Both the position numbers and the translations under genes were made by a program. Shown here one piece after another: positions 29,844 to 40,924 of a stretch of 64,000 nucleotides of DNA; the stretch's first letter is position 1; every line of letters begins with the position of its first letter. The DNA is from Coxiella-like endosymbiont. Its GTDB lineage: Bacteria; Pseudomonadota; Gammaproteobacteria; Coxiellales; Coxiellaceae. The notes beneath the pieces are model-generated. The model searched no databases. It was not told where the DNA came from and worked only from the letters and a program-made list of their open reading frames with translations. Location of the stretch: NCBI RefSeq assembly GCF_030643785.1, contig NZ_CP094378.1, positions 496,001-560,000 on the forward strand, in the 5' to 3' direction.

Positions 29844-30199
29844 ACACTACAACTCGTGTCATTATCGCAGAAAGTCTAAGGAGACGACGAAGCCGCACGT
29901 TTCAAATAACGAAACGAGGAATTTTGATTGTTTCCTTAGTGATTGCTTTATTATGTTCAGCCTTTGGAGTTATTTACGTTAAAGATCTCAATCGACGATT
30001 GTTTATTCAATACCAAATTTTAAGGCGCGAAAAAGCTGAAGAACTTATTCAATGGGGAAAATTGTTATTAGAACAAAGTACCTGGTCCACACAATCGCGG
30101 ATTCAAAAGGTAGGGCAAAAACAATTGGGGATGCAAATTCCCACTGCAAAGGAGATGGTATTAGTCAATGGATATGATGAAATGTCGCCCCCTAGGTAA
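29840..30199 (+). CDS. ftsL: Cell division protein FtsL
   Basis: FtsL forms the FtsQLB divisome complex. The 119-residue protein has a basic cytoplasmic N-terminus (SLRRRRSRT), one membrane helix (about residues 27-46, ILIVSLVIALLCSAFGVIYV) and a periplasmic leucine-zipper-like segment (LNRRLFIQYQILRREKAEEL). Size, topology and position between rsmH and ftsI identify it. It overlaps rsmH by four bases. The reading frame is intact. Confidence 0.9.
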   Translation: MNTTTRVIIAESLRRRRSRTFQITKRGILIVSLVIALLCSAFGVIYVKDLNRRLFIQYQILRREKAEELIQWGKLLLEQSTWSTQSRIQKVGQKQLGMQIPTAKEMVLVNGYDEMSPPR

Positions 30200-30205
30200 A
30201 TTCAC

Positions 30206-31860
30206 GTGCAACAACGAACTTGGCGGTTTTACTCGTTATGGTTTTTATTATGTGTCGCGGTGGCCGGATTGTTATGGCGTTTGATCGATTTAAATATTCT
30301 GGATCGATCTTTTTTACTAAAACAAAGCAAGGCGAGAATCCTTCGTGTTGTCAATATTCTGGCCTATCGCGGTATGATTACCGATCGATTAGGAATACCG
30401 CTAGCCATTAGTACGCCCGTTGATTCTATTTGGATCAATCCGCAACTGTTTCAAGCAACACCTTCTCAAATTGTTGTACTCTCCCCTCTCTTACACCTAC
30501 CTATTTCTTTTATTAAAAAACGAATTCAACATAAAGCAAATCACCAATTTGTCTATTTAAAACGAGGTAACCCCCCTTATATTGCAAAAGAAATTCGCCA
30601 ATTAAATATTCCAGGTATTTTTTTCAACGTGAATATCGTCGTTATTATCCAGAAGGGGAGGTGACAGCCCATGTAGTGGGACTCACCAATATTGATGATC
30701 AAGGACAAGAAGGTTTGGAGTTAGGTTACAACCAATGGTTGGCAGGAGAACCCGGAAAGATGGAAGTGGTTAAAGATCGTCTGGGTCATATAGTGGCGAA
30801 TATTGCCATGGTGAAAAAACCAATTCAAGGGCATGATTTAACTTTAAGCATCGATCATCGTATTCAATATTTAGCTTATCAAGCTTTAAAAGAAACAGTT
30901 TCTGCTTATCATGCGAAAGCAGGTTCCGCGGTAGTCTTGGATGTAAAGAGTGGAGAAATTTTAGCAATGGTTAATCAGCCTAGTTACAACCCTAACAATC
31001 GTCCAGCCGGTCACGATGGTCGTTACCGCAATCGGGCAGTGACAGATATGTTCGAACCTGGTTCCGTGATTAAAGCATTTACTATTGCTTTGGCGTTAGA
31101 AAGTGGAAAGTATACCCCGGACACTAAGATTGATACCAACCCGGGATGGATGAAAATTGGCGGTTACCGGATTAGCGATGATGAGTTAAATTTTGGCGTT
31201 ATTTCACTCACCCAGTTATTGCAGCATTCAAGTAATATCGCTGCAGCAAAAATTTTACTATCATTGGAACCCCAACATTACTATGCCTTATTACGCGCAT
31301 TAGGATTTGGCCAGTCCACCAGTAGCAGCTTTCCCGGAGAATCTTCCGGTGCATTAGTTTCCTACGACACCTGGGTGCCTTCCGTCGTGGCAACTTTAGG
31401 ATATGGGTATGGTATGGCAGTCACCACTCTTCAATTGGCCCAAGCCTATGCCATTTTGGGAGCCGGAGGAATTAAAAGGCCGGTAACTTTTTTAAAAGTA
31501 GAGCATCCCCCGGCCGGTGTGCCAATTTTGCCAGAAAAGGTAGCAAAAACAATTGTGGGAATGTTGGAAACCGTGGTTCAAAAAGGGGGTACGGGAACTC
31601 GAGCAGCCGTGTATGGATATCGTGTTGCGGGTAAAACCGGAACGGCTTATATTGCGGGTCCTAAAGGCTACGATAAGCACCATTACATGTCTTCTTTTGT
31701 TGGACTGGCGCCGGCTAATAATCCTCAGTTAGTAGTGGCTGTCGTCATCCGGGAACCTCAAGATGAACATTTCGGGGGACTTGTGGCAGCTCCTTTATTT
31801 TCCAAAATTATGAGTGGATCTTTGAGATTACTGGACATTCCACCAGAGCCCTCAACTTAA
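30206..31860 (+). CDS. ftsI: Septal peptidoglycan transpeptidase FtsI/PBP3 (one -1 frameshift)
   Basis: FtsI cross-links septal peptidoglycan. GTG 30206 begins a protein with an N-terminal membrane anchor (about 12-30). The penicillin-binding motifs are intact in the second frame: SVIK (catalytic Ser about residue 287), SSN (about 342) and KTG (about 476). The first frame ends at 30664 and the second runs 30661-31860. The break is at the seven-T run 30618-30624; one more T restores NIPGIFFQREYRRYYPEGEV and 551 residues. FtsI is essential in walled bacteria with a dcw cluster, which makes a real null unlikely. Confidence 0.92.
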
Positions 31861-31955
31861 TCTTCCTCCTATACCCTCTAGCCCCGCGGGAAACCCGCTC
31901 TGCTGATTCGGGTTATAGATTCGCTTAGGAGCCATCCTGGCTTATAATTTCTTAA

Positions 31956-33437
31956 ATGAACGGCGTCTCTCTTCTTAATCGATTGATAAAAGGATTTAGC
32001 AATGAGCTGTCATCCGATGTGTTAATTCTAGGACTTCAAACCGATAGTCGAAAAGTCCAGAAAGGCGATCTTTTTATTGCTTATCCGGGGATGCGTTCAG
32101 ACGGACGTCAGTATATTAAAGAAGCGATTGATAAACAGGCGGTGGCTGTGTTTTTCGATCCACATGACTATAAACCTTCTATAGAAAGCCCAGTTCCTCT
32201 AATTCCTATTTCACGATTACAAAATCAGGTGGGAGAAATTGCCGCTCGTTTTTACAGCCATCCCACAAAGCACCTGAAAATTATCGGCGTCACAGGAACC
32301 AATGGAAAAACTTCATGCACGCATTTTATCGCCCAATTATTGCAATCCCAAGGAATGCCGTGTGCGGTAGTAGGGACTCTCGGCTATGGTTTTGTAAGAA
32401 ATTTAACCAAAACAAATTACACCACTCCGGATCCTCTTCAATTGCAACAAGCTTTTGTGCAAATGCGTACAGAAGGGGCGAGGGCTGTTGTAATGGAAGT
32501 TTCCTCACACGCCTTAGACCAGCATCGAGTGAATGGCGTGCATTTTGATATTGCCGTTTTCACCCAGTTATCTCGTGATCATCTGGATTATCATGGAAGT
32601 ATGGAAAATTATGCTCGGGCAAAAGAATTATTGTTTGAGAAAATTGGTTTAAGTTACGGAGTGGTTAATTGTGATGATGAGTTTGGCAGATACCTTATTG
32701 CGAAATATCATAAAAAACTCATGCTGATTGGTTATTCTATGAAGGGAATAAAGAATGATCGAGTTCCTTTAATAATGGCAACAGCTATAAAAACATTAGA
32801 CCAAGGATTTTCGGTGACGGTTCAAACCCCGTGGGGAAATGGTACATTAACTACCCCTCCTCTCTTTGGACGATTTAATATTAGTAATCTCCTGGCTGTC
32901 ATCGGGGTTTTGGGATTATCGGGTGTGTCTTTAGAAAAATCATTTTTGGAGTTATCAAAATTAAAAAACGTTCCTGGTCGAATGCAGTTAGTTGAATGTG
33001 CGAGTGGTCCTCAGGTGGTGGTGGATTATGCGCATACTCCCGATGCCTTAGAAAAGGCGTTGATGTCACTGCGAGAGCATTGCCGTGGCCAATTAATTTG
33101 TATTTTTGGTTGTGGTGGTGATCGCGATCGAGGTAAGCGTCCGCAAATGGGGGCTATTGCGGAACGCTATACGGATCAGGTTATCGTGACTAATGATAAT
33201 CCCCGCAGTGAATCGCCTTTGGCAATTATCCAAGATATTAAAGCAGGGTTTAAAAATCCGCAGTCGGTGGTAGTCGAAACTGACCGCGCTGCTGCAATTC
33301 ATTATGCGGTGCAAAAAGCTACCGTTGATGATATTGTTTTAATCGCAGGTAAAGGATATGAAACCACCCAAGTCATCGGCAGGGACGTCTTACCTTTTGA
33401 TGACGTTCAGGAGGCCCAGAAGGCGTTAAACCTATGA
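31956..33437 (+). CDS. murE: UDP-MurNAc-Ala-Glu:meso-diaminopimelate ligase MurE
   Basis: MurE adds the third stem residue to the peptidoglycan precursor. The 493-residue Mur ligase has the ATP loop GVTGTNGKTS (111-120), the carbamylated-lysine region, HDLDYHG-type HLDYHGSMENYA and the DNPRSE motif (about 413). The last is diagnostic for meso-diaminopimelate rather than lysine. It is intact; its end overlaps murF by four bases. Confidence 0.95.
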   Translation: MNGVSLLNRLIKGFSNELSSDVLILGLQTDSRKVQKGDLFIAYPGMRSDGRQYIKEAIDKQAVAVFFDPHDYKPSIESPVPLIPISRLQNQVGEIAARFYSHPTKHLKIIGVTGTNGKTSCTHFIAQLLQSQGMPCAVVGTLGYGFVRNLTKTNYTTPDPLQLQQAFVQMRTEGARAVVMEVSSHALDQHRVNGVHFDIAVFTQLSRDHLDYHGSMENYARAKELLFEKIGLSYGVVNCDDEFGRYLIAKYHKKLMLIGYSMKGIKNDRVPLIMATAIKTLDQGFSVTVQTPWGNGTLTTPPLFGRFNISNLLAVIGVLGLSGVSLEKSFLELSKLKNVPGRMQLVECASGPQVVVDYAHTPDALEKALMSLREHCRGQLICIFGCGGDRDRGKRPQMGAIAERYTDQVIVTNDNPRSESPLAIIQDIKAGFKNPQSVVVETDRAAAIHYAVQKATVDDIVLIAGKGYETTQVIGRDVLPFDDVQEAQKALNL

Positions 33438-34774
33438 AACTTTCACAAACCGCTCACATTCTTAATGCAAAATTCAAAGGAAAAGATGGAGATTTCGAAT
33501 CCATCAGTATTGATACTCGCACCATCCAACCCGGGAGTCTTTTTATTGCTTTGCAAGGTCCGCATTTTGATGCTCATAATTTCATAGATGCGGCGGCAGA
33601 ACGAGGGGCCATAGGAGCGATTGTGAGTCGTTGGATAGAAACACCCTTGTCCCAAATTTGTGTCAATGATACCCATGCCGCTCTTATTCAATTAGGAAGT
33701 TACCAACGCGACCAAATGAAAGAAGTAATTGTAATAGCGGTGACAGGGAGTTGTGGTAAAACAACCACCCGAGTATTACTCGCCAGTGTCTTTCGCCAGC
33801 AGAGGAATGTGTTAGTTAGCAAAAGAAGCTTTAACAATAATATTGGATTACCATTGACCTTGATGCGATTGCGTGCTGAGCATGATTATGCTGTCGTAGA
33901 GCTTGGAGCGAACCATCTTGGTGAAATTGCTCAGTTAGCGCAAATAGCAAAACCCAACATCGCTATTATTACCAATGCAGGTCCTGCGCATTTAGAGGGT
34001 TTTGGCAGTATTGAGGGCGCAGCAAAAGCGAAGAGCGAAATTTATCAAAGATTACCTCCGAATGGGATTGCTATCGTTAACAACGACGATCGTTTTGGAG
34101 ATTTCTGGCGAGAAATAATAGGTGTTCGGCGAACTATTACTTTTGCGTGTAATAATCGAGCCGATGTCGCCGCAAAAAATATTTCAGTAAACCCAGAAGG
34201 GCAACCTCACTTCCGTTTGATTTTGCCGGATGGGGAAGTTGATGTTCAATTGTCGCTTTTAGGCAGATATAATGTAATGAATGCCTTAGCAGCGGCGGCG
34301 GCGGCCTACGCTCAACAGTTGCCGATTATGGCGATAAAAGCCGGTTTAGAGGCAACTTCGGCAGTTAGCGGACGTTTAGCGTCTCTAAAAGGGTATCGAG
34401 GAGCCACTATTATTGACGATAGTTATAATGCTAATCCTTTATCAGTATCCGCTGCCATTGACGTTTTAGCTACTTGTGGCAATCGCTCGATTTTGGTTTT
34501 AGGAGATATGCGGGAATTAGGTGAAGGAGAAGATCAATTACATCGTAAAATGGGTGAGCAGGCGTTGCAGTCTGGTATTCATGAACTCTTTTGTTATGGA
34601 TCTTTAACCCGACATACCGTTGAGGCTTTTGGCAACAATGCGTATCATTTTGATGATCAAGAGAAATTACTGAGAGCGTTAAAAAATAATTTAGATAAAA
34701 ATACAGTCGTGTTGGTAAAAGGTTCCCTTTACATGAATATGGGAAAAATTGTGAAGGGACTAATCGAGGAATAA
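33434..34774 (+). CDS. murF: UDP-MurNAc-tripeptide:D-Ala-D-Ala ligase MurF
   Basis: MurF attaches D-Ala-D-Ala, finishing the UDP-MurNAc-pentapeptide. The 446-residue protein has the ATP loop [10 protein letters not shown] (about 105-114), [33 protein letters not shown] and [10 protein letters not shown], all Mur-ligase signatures. It overlaps murE (ATGA) and is followed two bases later by mraY. The frame is intact. Confidence 0.95.
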   Translation: MKLSQTAHILNAKFKGKDGDFESISIDTRTIQPGSLFIALQGPHFDAHNFIDAAAERGAIGAIVSRWIETPLSQICVNDTHAALIQLGSYQRDQMKEVIVIAVTGSCGKTTTRVLLASVFRQQRNVLVSKRSFNNNIGLPLTLMRLRAEHDYAVVELGANHLGEIAQLAQIAKPNIAIITNAGPAHLEGFGSIEGAAKAKSEIYQRLPPNGIAIVNNDDRFGDFWREIIGVRRTITFACNNRADVAAKNISVNPEGQPHFRLILPDGEVDVQLSLLGRYNVMNALAAAAAAYAQQLPIMAIKAGLEATSAVSGRLASLKGYRGATIIDDSYNANPLSVSAAIDVLATCGNRSILVLGDMRELGEGEDQLHRKMGEQALQSGIHELFCYGSLTRHTVEAFGNNAYHFDDQEKLLRALKNNLDKNTVVLVKGSLYMNMGKIVKGLIEE

Positions 34775-34776
34775 GC

Positions 34777-35865
34777 ATGCTGCTCTGGCTCACTAATTTT
34801 TTAAGTAACCATTTTTATGGTTTTCGCGTTTTTAATTATTTAACATTTCGTTCTATCGTAAGTGCTTTGACTGCATTGATTATTGTTCTCTCTTTTTCTC
34901 CATATTTAATAAAAAAACTTAAAAAATTACAAATTGGCCAAATGGTAAGAGATGACGGTCCTCAAGCCCATTTGAAAAAATCCGGCATTCCTACTATGGG
35001 TGGTATTCTCATTATTTTGGCTATTGCTATTAGTGCGTTATTATGGGGAGAGCTTACCAGTCGATTTATATGGATTATTTTATTGGTTATAGTAGCCTTC
35101 GGGCTTATAGGTTGGGTTGACGATTATCGTAAGGTAATTAAAAAAAATAGTAAGGGGTTATCTGCGCGTTCGAAATACCTGCTTCAATCACTAATTGGCC
35201 TCGTAGCAGCGATTTACCTCTACCTTACCGCCACAACTCCTGCTGAAACTCAATTAGTCATTCCTTTTTTAAAAAATGTAGCCCCTAATTTAGGCCTTCT
35301 TTATATTTTTCTTGCTTATTTTGTCATAGTGGGTAGCAGTAACGCTGTAAATTTAACCGATGGTTTAGATGGTTTAGCTCTTATGCCAACTATAGTCATT
35401 GGTGTGGCACTAGGAATTTTCGCTTATTCTAGTGGGAACCACCTTTTTGCAGAATATTTAGCGATTCCTTATATTCCAGGGGTAGGTGAAATTGTTGTTT
35501 TTTGCAGTGCTTTAGTCGGCGGTAGCCTGGGTTTTTTGTGGTACAACGCTTATCCGGCGCAAGTTTTTATGGGGGATGTGGGTTCATTAGGGTTGGGGGC
35601 TGCTTTAGGAGTAATTGCCGTAATAGTTCGTCAGGAAATAGTTTATTTTTTTATGGCAGGGATTTTTGTTCTAGAAACTCTCTCTGTCATTATCCAGGTA
35701 GGTTATTTTAAACTATCATCAGGGAGTAAAAGGGTTTTTCGAATGGCACCACTGCATCATCATTTTGAATTAAAAGGTTGGCCTGAGCCCAAAGTTATTG
35801 TTCGGTTTTGGATTATTACTTTTATTTTAGTGCTTTGTGGGTTGACTACCTTAAAATTGAGATAA
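34777..35865 (+). CDS. mraY: Phospho-MurNAc-pentapeptide transferase MraY
   Basis: MraY makes lipid I by moving phospho-MurNAc-pentapeptide to undecaprenyl phosphate. The 362-residue membrane protein has about ten helices and the catalytic motifs VDDYRK (about 108), NLTDGLDGL (about 191) and MAPLHHHFE (about 325). It is intact and tightly packed between murF and murD. Confidence 0.96.
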   Translation: MLLWLTNFLSNHFYGFRVFNYLTFRSIVSALTALIIVLSFSPYLIKKLKKLQIGQMVRDDGPQAHLKKSGIPTMGGILIILAIAISALLWGELTSRFIWIILLVIVAFGLIGWVDDYRKVIKKNSKGLSARSKYLLQSLIGLVAAIYLYLTATTPAETQLVIPFLKNVAPNLGLLYIFLAYFVIVGSSNAVNLTDGLDGLALMPTIVIGVALGIFAYSSGNHLFAEYLAIPYIPGVGEIVVFCSALVGGSLGFLWYNAYPAQVFMGDVGSLGLGAALGVIAVIVRQEIVYFFMAGIFVLETLSVIIQVGYFKLSSGSKRVFRMAPLHHHFELKGWPEPKVIVRFWIITFILVLCGLTTLKLR

Positions 35866-35866
35866 T

Positions 35867-37195
35867 ATGACAGGCAAACAACTAACCGTTATTTTAGGCT
35901 TAGGCAAAACCGGATTATCCTGCGCCCAATTTTTGGCGGAAACAAATCAACCATTTGCGATTACTGATAACCGACAAGAACCTCCACAATTAAAAGAATT
36001 TATCCAAGCTTATCCCCATGCCAAATTAGCGCTAGGGGAATTTTGTGAAAATTTATTAAATGAAGCACACCAAATTGTATTAAGTCCCGGTGTATCTCTT
36101 TATAATCTTGCCATTGCCAATCAAGTGGCGATAGGTAAACCTATTATTGGTGATATTGAATTATTTGCTCGCGCCGTCAAAAAACCCGTTATCGCCATTA
36201 CGGGCTCCAATGGTAAAACAACGGTGACGACCGTTGTAGGGTTAATGATGAAGGCCGCAGGGATCAATGCTATTGTTTGTGGTAACATCGGACAACCGGT
36301 ATTACAGCAACTTCACCTCGATCCTGAATATTACATTCTGGAATTATCGAGTTTTCAATTGGAAACAACCTTTTCCCTCCAACCTCACGCTGCGACGATA
36401 CTGAATATTAGTGAGGATCATATGGATCGCTATGCTAGTTTTCAAGAGTATATTCGAGCCAAACAACGGATCTATCATTGCTGCCAGACTCCTATTGTCA
36501 ATGGGGATGAACCGGAAATCTGGAAAAAAATTTCATTTAAGGAAAAACCTCTATCCTTTGGATTAGAGAATCGTGCTGATTTTTCGTTAATAGAACATAA
36601 TCATAAAACTTTCATCGCTTATCAGCGCCAGAGGCTTATGCCTATTGAAGAGTTAAAACTAAACGCTATCCATCATATTCAAAATGCATTGGCTGCTTTA
36701 GCCTTAGGAAAAGGAGTAGGTGTACCTATGGAGGCTATGCTTGAGATTTTGCGTGACTTTACGGGAATCCGTCATCGTTGTCAGTGGGTACGAAAATACA
36801 AAGACGTTGATTATTATAACGATTCAAAAGGAACCAATGTCGGTGCAACTCAAGCAGCTATTATAAGCTTGGGAGAAGTCGCCAAAGGAAAATTAATTTT
36901 AATTGCCGGTGGCCAAGGTAAAGGCGCTGATTTTTCCGCTTTAAAGAACGTAGTCAAGCGTTATGTGAAACAAATCGTTTTAATTGGCGAAGATGCGCCA
37001 TTATTAGAAAAAGCTTTGCGGCGTTACACGAAAATCTCGCGCGCTTCTTCCATGGAAGAAGCTGTAAAACAGTCTACCGACATTGCTCAACAGGGTGATG
37101 TCGTTTTGTTATCCCCTGCCTGTGCCAGTTATGATATGTTTAAACACTATGGACATCGGGGTGATGTGTTTATTGAAACGGTGGAAGGACTTTAA
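35867..37195 (+). CDS. murD: UDP-MurNAc-L-Ala:D-Glu ligase MurD
   Basis: MurD adds D-glutamate to UDP-MurNAc-L-alanine. The 442-residue ligase has an N-terminal Rossmann start ([13 protein letters not shown]), the ATP loop [10 protein letters not shown] (about 113-122), [19 protein letters not shown] and [10 protein letters not shown]. Its TAA shares the A of the ftsW ATG, so the two are coupled. The frame is intact. Confidence 0.95.
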   Translation: MTGKQLTVILGLGKTGLSCAQFLAETNQPFAITDNRQEPPQLKEFIQAYPHAKLALGEFCENLLNEAHQIVLSPGVSLYNLAIANQVAIGKPIIGDIELFARAVKKPVIAITGSNGKTTVTTVVGLMMKAAGINAIVCGNIGQPVLQQLHLDPEYYILELSSFQLETTFSLQPHAATILNISEDHMDRYASFQEYIRAKQRIYHCCQTPIVNGDEPEIWKKISFKEKPLSFGLENRADFSLIEHNHKTFIAYQRQRLMPIEELKLNAIHHIQNALAALALGKGVGVPMEAMLEILRDFTGIRHRCQWVRKYKDVDYYNDSKGTNVGATQAAIISLGEVAKGKLILIAGGQGKGADFSALKNVVKRYVKQIVLIGEDAPLLEKALRRYTKISRASSMEEAVKQSTDIAQQGDVVLLSPACASYDMFKHYGHRGDVFIETVEGL

Positions 37196-38349
37196 TGCGG
37201 CAAAAATTGCCAGCCTTAGGACTTTACGACCGTTGGATTATTATTTCTACTTTATCCTTGTTGGCCTTGGGTTTACTCATGGTGGCTTCGGCTTCTATGG
37301 TTATTTCAGACCGTCAATTTGGTTATCCTTTTCATTATTTTATTCATCAATTGGTTTATTTAATTTTAGGCTTATTGCTTGCTGTTACAGCTTCTCGCGT
37401 GCCAATTAAAATTTGTCAGAAATATAGTGGTTATTTATTTTTATTAAGTTTTTTATTGTTAATAATCGTCTTATTGCCCGGGATTGGCAGAATGGTTAAT
37501 GGGAGCCGACGTTGGATCCAGTTGGGATGTTTCTCATTGCAGGTCTCAGAAATAGTGAAATTGGCTGCAATTTTATATTTAGCCAGTTATTTGCAACGCT
37601 ACCATAACGAAGTACGTGAAGAGCTCAAAGGTTTTTTAAAACCTATGGTTCTTGTGATGTTTTTGTCCAGCTTATTATTATTAGAGCCTGATTTTGGCGC
37701 CGCTGTGGTGGTTACTATAACCTATATGGCTCTTTTATTTCTCGGTGGTGTGCGCTTGTGGCCCTTTTGTGTGTTGTTAATTCTAGTGCTAATTTCTTTA
37801 GCCTTATTGGCAGTTTTATCCCCTTATCGATTGCAGCGACTAACCGCTTTTTTAAACCCCTGGCATAATGCGTTTGGTTCAGGTTATCAATTAACTCAAT
37901 CGTTAATTGCTTTTGGGCGTGGAGGGTTATTCGGTGTTGGTTTAGGCAATAGCATACAGAAGCTGTTTTATTTGCCGGAAGCGCACACGGATTTTTTATT
38001 TGCAGTGCTTGCTGAAGAACTGGGTCTCATTGGCGAGCTTTTGGTGTTTACCTTATTTATTATTTTAATTGTTCGCATTTTTGTAATTGGGCGCTGTGCT
38101 GAAACGAATAATCAATTATTTTCAGCCTATCTCGCTTACGGATTTGCTTTATGGCTCGGCTTGCAGACACTCATCAATATTGGTGTCAACATAGGTGTTT
38201 TACCGACTAAAGGTTTGACTTTACCTTTTATCAGCTATGGAGGAAGTAGCATGCTGATTAATTGTTTAGTAGTTGGGATCTTACTGCGAATTGCTTATGA
38301 AATTCACTGGGAAAATAGCACGAAGGGATCACGATTGACGAATTATTAA
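37195..38349 (+). CDS. ftsW: Septal glycosyltransferase FtsW
   Basis: FtsW is the SEDS-family polymerase of septal glycan. The 384-residue protein has about ten membrane segments and the SEDS signatures GRMVNGSRRWI, PDFGAAVV, GSGYQLTQSLIAFGRGGLFG (about 228-247), LPEAHTDFLFAVLAEELG and LTLPFISYGGSSM. It partners FtsI in the same operon and is intact. Confidence 0.95.
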   Translation: MRQKLPALGLYDRWIIISTLSLLALGLLMVASASMVISDRQFGYPFHYFIHQLVYLILGLLLAVTASRVPIKICQKYSGYLFLLSFLLLIIVLLPGIGRMVNGSRRWIQLGCFSLQVSEIVKLAAILYLASYLQRYHNEVREELKGFLKPMVLVMFLSSLLLLEPDFGAAVVVTITYMALLFLGGVRLWPFCVLLILVLISLALLAVLSPYRLQRLTAFLNPWHNAFGSGYQLTQSLIAFGRGGLFGVGLGNSIQKLFYLPEAHTDFLFAVLAEELGLIGELLVFTLFIILIVRIFVIGRCAETNNQLFSAYLAYGFALWLGLQTLINIGVNIGVLPTKGLTLPFISYGGSSMLINCLVVGILLRIAYEIHWENSTKGSRLTNY

Positions 38350-38433
38350 TGCTGGGATTATGAATTGAGCTTGAACAATAAAAAAACTAGTCAGGCAGCC
38401 TAATGGGAAACTCTGCTGGGCAGTATAAAATAA

Positions 38434-39501
38434 ATGAAGCGAATATTAATTATAGCTGGAGGCACGGGAGGACATATATTTCCTGCTCTGGCGGTGGCGC
38501 GTGCGCTGCAACAGCAAGGCGTAGAGATTCATTGGTTAGGAACTGCGAGCGGCTTGGAAAAGAAACTGGTTTTTCCTGAATTTCCATTGAATCTTATCCG
38601 AATTAGAGCACTTCGAGGCAAAGGATTATTACAGAAGTTTTTTCTGCCTTTTCGTCTGGCCCGAGCCATTTTTCAATCTTATCGAGTGATCCGACGAGTG
38701 AAGCCCCAAATTATTTTAGGGATGGGAGGATATGTGGCAGGGCCTGGTGGTCTTGCCGCCTGGTTGACTTGTACTCCAATGGTAATTCATGAGCAAAATG
38801 CGGTGGCAGGATTGACTAATCGTGTGTTAGCAAAAATAGCCCGCTCTGTACTACAAGCTTTCCCGGGGACTTTTGCTGGGGGAGGAAACGTAAGGACTAC
38901 TGGAAATCCCATCCGAGCTGAATTAATCAACACTCCTTTGCCGCGAGTCCGCTTGCTGAATCGGAAAGGTCCTTTGCGAGTTTTGGTCTTGGGAGGTAGT
39001 CAAGGTGCTCGTCCGATTAACCAAAAAATGGTGACTACTCTAAGGAATTACCCTAATCCCCAAGAACTCATGCTATGGCATCAAACGGGTCAGGCGGATT
39101 TTGATCGGCTTAAAAAAGCTTATGAAACGCTGGACTTCGAAGCACGAATTGATGCATTTATCGACGATATGGTAAAAGCCTACACATGGGCTGATTTGAT
39201 TGTGTGCCGCTCAGGTGCTTTAACGGTAAGTGAAATTGCAGCAGTAGGTGTAGCCAGTATTTTTGTTCCCTATCCTTATACTGTAGATGATCATCAATTT
39301 CACAACGGTTGCTTTTTAGCGCAAGCAGGGGCTGCTATTATTATTCCAGAGAAATCATTAACGGAAAAATGTTTGATCCTTTATTTTGAGCAATTTGCTC
39401 TCGACAGGAATCGTCTGTTAACAATGGCAGAATGCGCGCGGAATTTAGCGGAGCCTAAAGCCGTGCAGAATGTCATTAGTGAATGTAAGAAGCTGTTATG
39501 A
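38434..39501 (+). CDS. murG: Lipid II synthase MurG
   Basis: MurG transfers GlcNAc from UDP-GlcNAc to lipid I. The 355-residue GT-B enzyme has the N-terminal loop AGGTGGHIFPALAVA, GMGGYVAGPGG, HEQNAVAGLTNR, VLGGSQGARPIN and the donor-site region CRSGALTVSEIAAVG. It is followed by murC with a four-base overlap. The 84-base gap after ftsW holds only a small non-coding leader. The frame is intact. Confidence 0.95.
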   Translation: MKRILIIAGGTGGHIFPALAVARALQQQGVEIHWLGTASGLEKKLVFPEFPLNLIRIRALRGKGLLQKFFLPFRLARAIFQSYRVIRRVKPQIILGMGGYVAGPGGLAAWLTCTPMVIHEQNAVAGLTNRVLAKIARSVLQAFPGTFAGGGNVRTTGNPIRAELINTPLPRVRLLNRKGPLRVLVLGGSQGARPINQKMVTTLRNYPNPQELMLWHQTGQADFDRLKKAYETLDFEARIDAFIDDMVKAYTWADLIVCRSGALTVSEIAAVGVASIFVPYPYTVDDHQFHNGCFLAQAGAAIIIPEKSLTEKCLILYFEQFALDRNRLLTMAECARNLAEPKAVQNVISECKKLL

Positions 39502-40908
39502 TTCTGAATGGAAAAGTAATTAAGTATATTCATTGCCTAGGGATTGGCGGAATTGGCGTTAGCGCGCTTGCTGAAATTTTATTGAAAAAGGGATACCAAG
39601 TTAGTGGTTCTGATATTGCTCCTAATAAAAACACCGAAAGGCTCCATCGTTTAGGAGCTGAAATCATATTTAATCATAACGGGACAGCTGTCATGCGAGC
39701 GGATTGTGCTATTTATTCAAGTGCAATTATGTTGACCAACCCTGAATTCATTACCGCCCAACAAGCCAAAATCCCGCTTTTAAAGCGGGGTCAAATGCTA
39801 GCTAAAATGATGGCGGCTTACCAATCGATTGCAGTGGCCGGTGCCCATGGAAAAACCACCACCAGTGCTCTTCTGGCTAATGCTTTTGTTATTGCTGATT
39901 TAGATCCTACGTTTATGGTTGGCGGTGTGTTAAATGATAGCCAAACGCCTGTGCGGGTGGGAAATGGACCTTATTTTATTGCCGAAGCTGATGAGAGCGA
40001 TGCATCTTTTCTCTATATGCATCCTAACATTGGCATAATAACAAATATCGATGCCGATCATCTAAGCACCTACGGAGGAGATTTTAATTGTTTGAAAAAA
40101 ACCTATGTACAATTTCTTGATCAAATTCCCCAAGGGGGGTGGCTATTTTGTGTAAGGATGATCCTGTGTTAAATGAATTAATTCCCACGTTATCTCAGAG
40201 AGTGATTAGCTATGGATTTTCGGCGGAAGCTGATTATCAAGCGGATAATTATTTACAAAAAGGGTTACAAACCCATTTTCAAGTTCATCGATTGTTGCAA
40301 GATAAATCGCCTTTGCCGGTTAAACTTAATCTAGTGGGTCGCCATAACGCCCTTAATGCTTTAGCGGTCATAGGGGTTGGTGAATTAATTGGGATGGATG
40401 AAAAAAAATGTTGCAATCCTTGGCGCAATTTTCTGGAGTAGATCGTCGTTTTGCTATTCGAGGTGAAATGCTTCTTTCGAATGGACAAGCACTGGTGGTT
40501 GAAGATTATGGGCATCACCCGAATGAAATCAAAGCGACTCTATCAGCGGCGCGCGCTGCCTGGCCTGAAAGGCGACTCATTCTTGTTTTTCAGCCACACC
40601 GTTACAGTCGGACAAAAGAATTAATCCACGATTTTGCTTCGGTTTTAATAGAGCCTGATTTATTAATATTGCTTGAGGTCTATAGTGCAGGGGAAACGCC
40701 TATTCCAGGGGCCGATGGAAAAACATTGTTAAAGATTATCGAGCAACAGACCACTAAAAAGGCTGTCTTTGTCCCGAGATTGCAGGATTTACCCGAAATA
40801 TTGCGAAAGTTGGTGCAACCCAATGACGTAGTTATTCTGCAAGGTGCCGGTAATGTGGGAGCTGTTGCAACCACTTTAATTGGAAGTCCACCAGTGAGTT
40901 TCTTTTAA
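39498..40908 (+). CDS. murC: UDP-MurNAc:L-alanine ligase MurC (two -1 frameshifts)
   Basis: MurC adds the first amino acid of the peptidoglycan stem. The N-terminal UDP-binding region LGIGGIGVSALAEILL, the ATP loop AGAHGKTTTSA (about 113-123) and EADESDASFL are in frame one (to 40172). The middle (RHNALNALAVIGVGEL) is in frame two and the C-terminal domain (EDYGHHPNEIKATL, FQPHRYSRTKEL) in frame three. The breaks lie at the six-G run 40134-40139 and the eight-A run 40401-40408. One extra base at each restores IPQGGVAILCKDDPV and DEKKMLQSLAQFSG and yields 470 residues, the normal size. MurC is essential and I see no second copy here. Confidence 0.92.
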
Positions 40909-40924
40909 TTAGCAGAGTTTTCGG

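Noticed and set aside
31870-31915. GCGGG-AAA-CCCGC hairpin between ftsI and murE as an attenuator
   Set aside because: The stem is only five pairs and no T run follows; the evidence is too weak.
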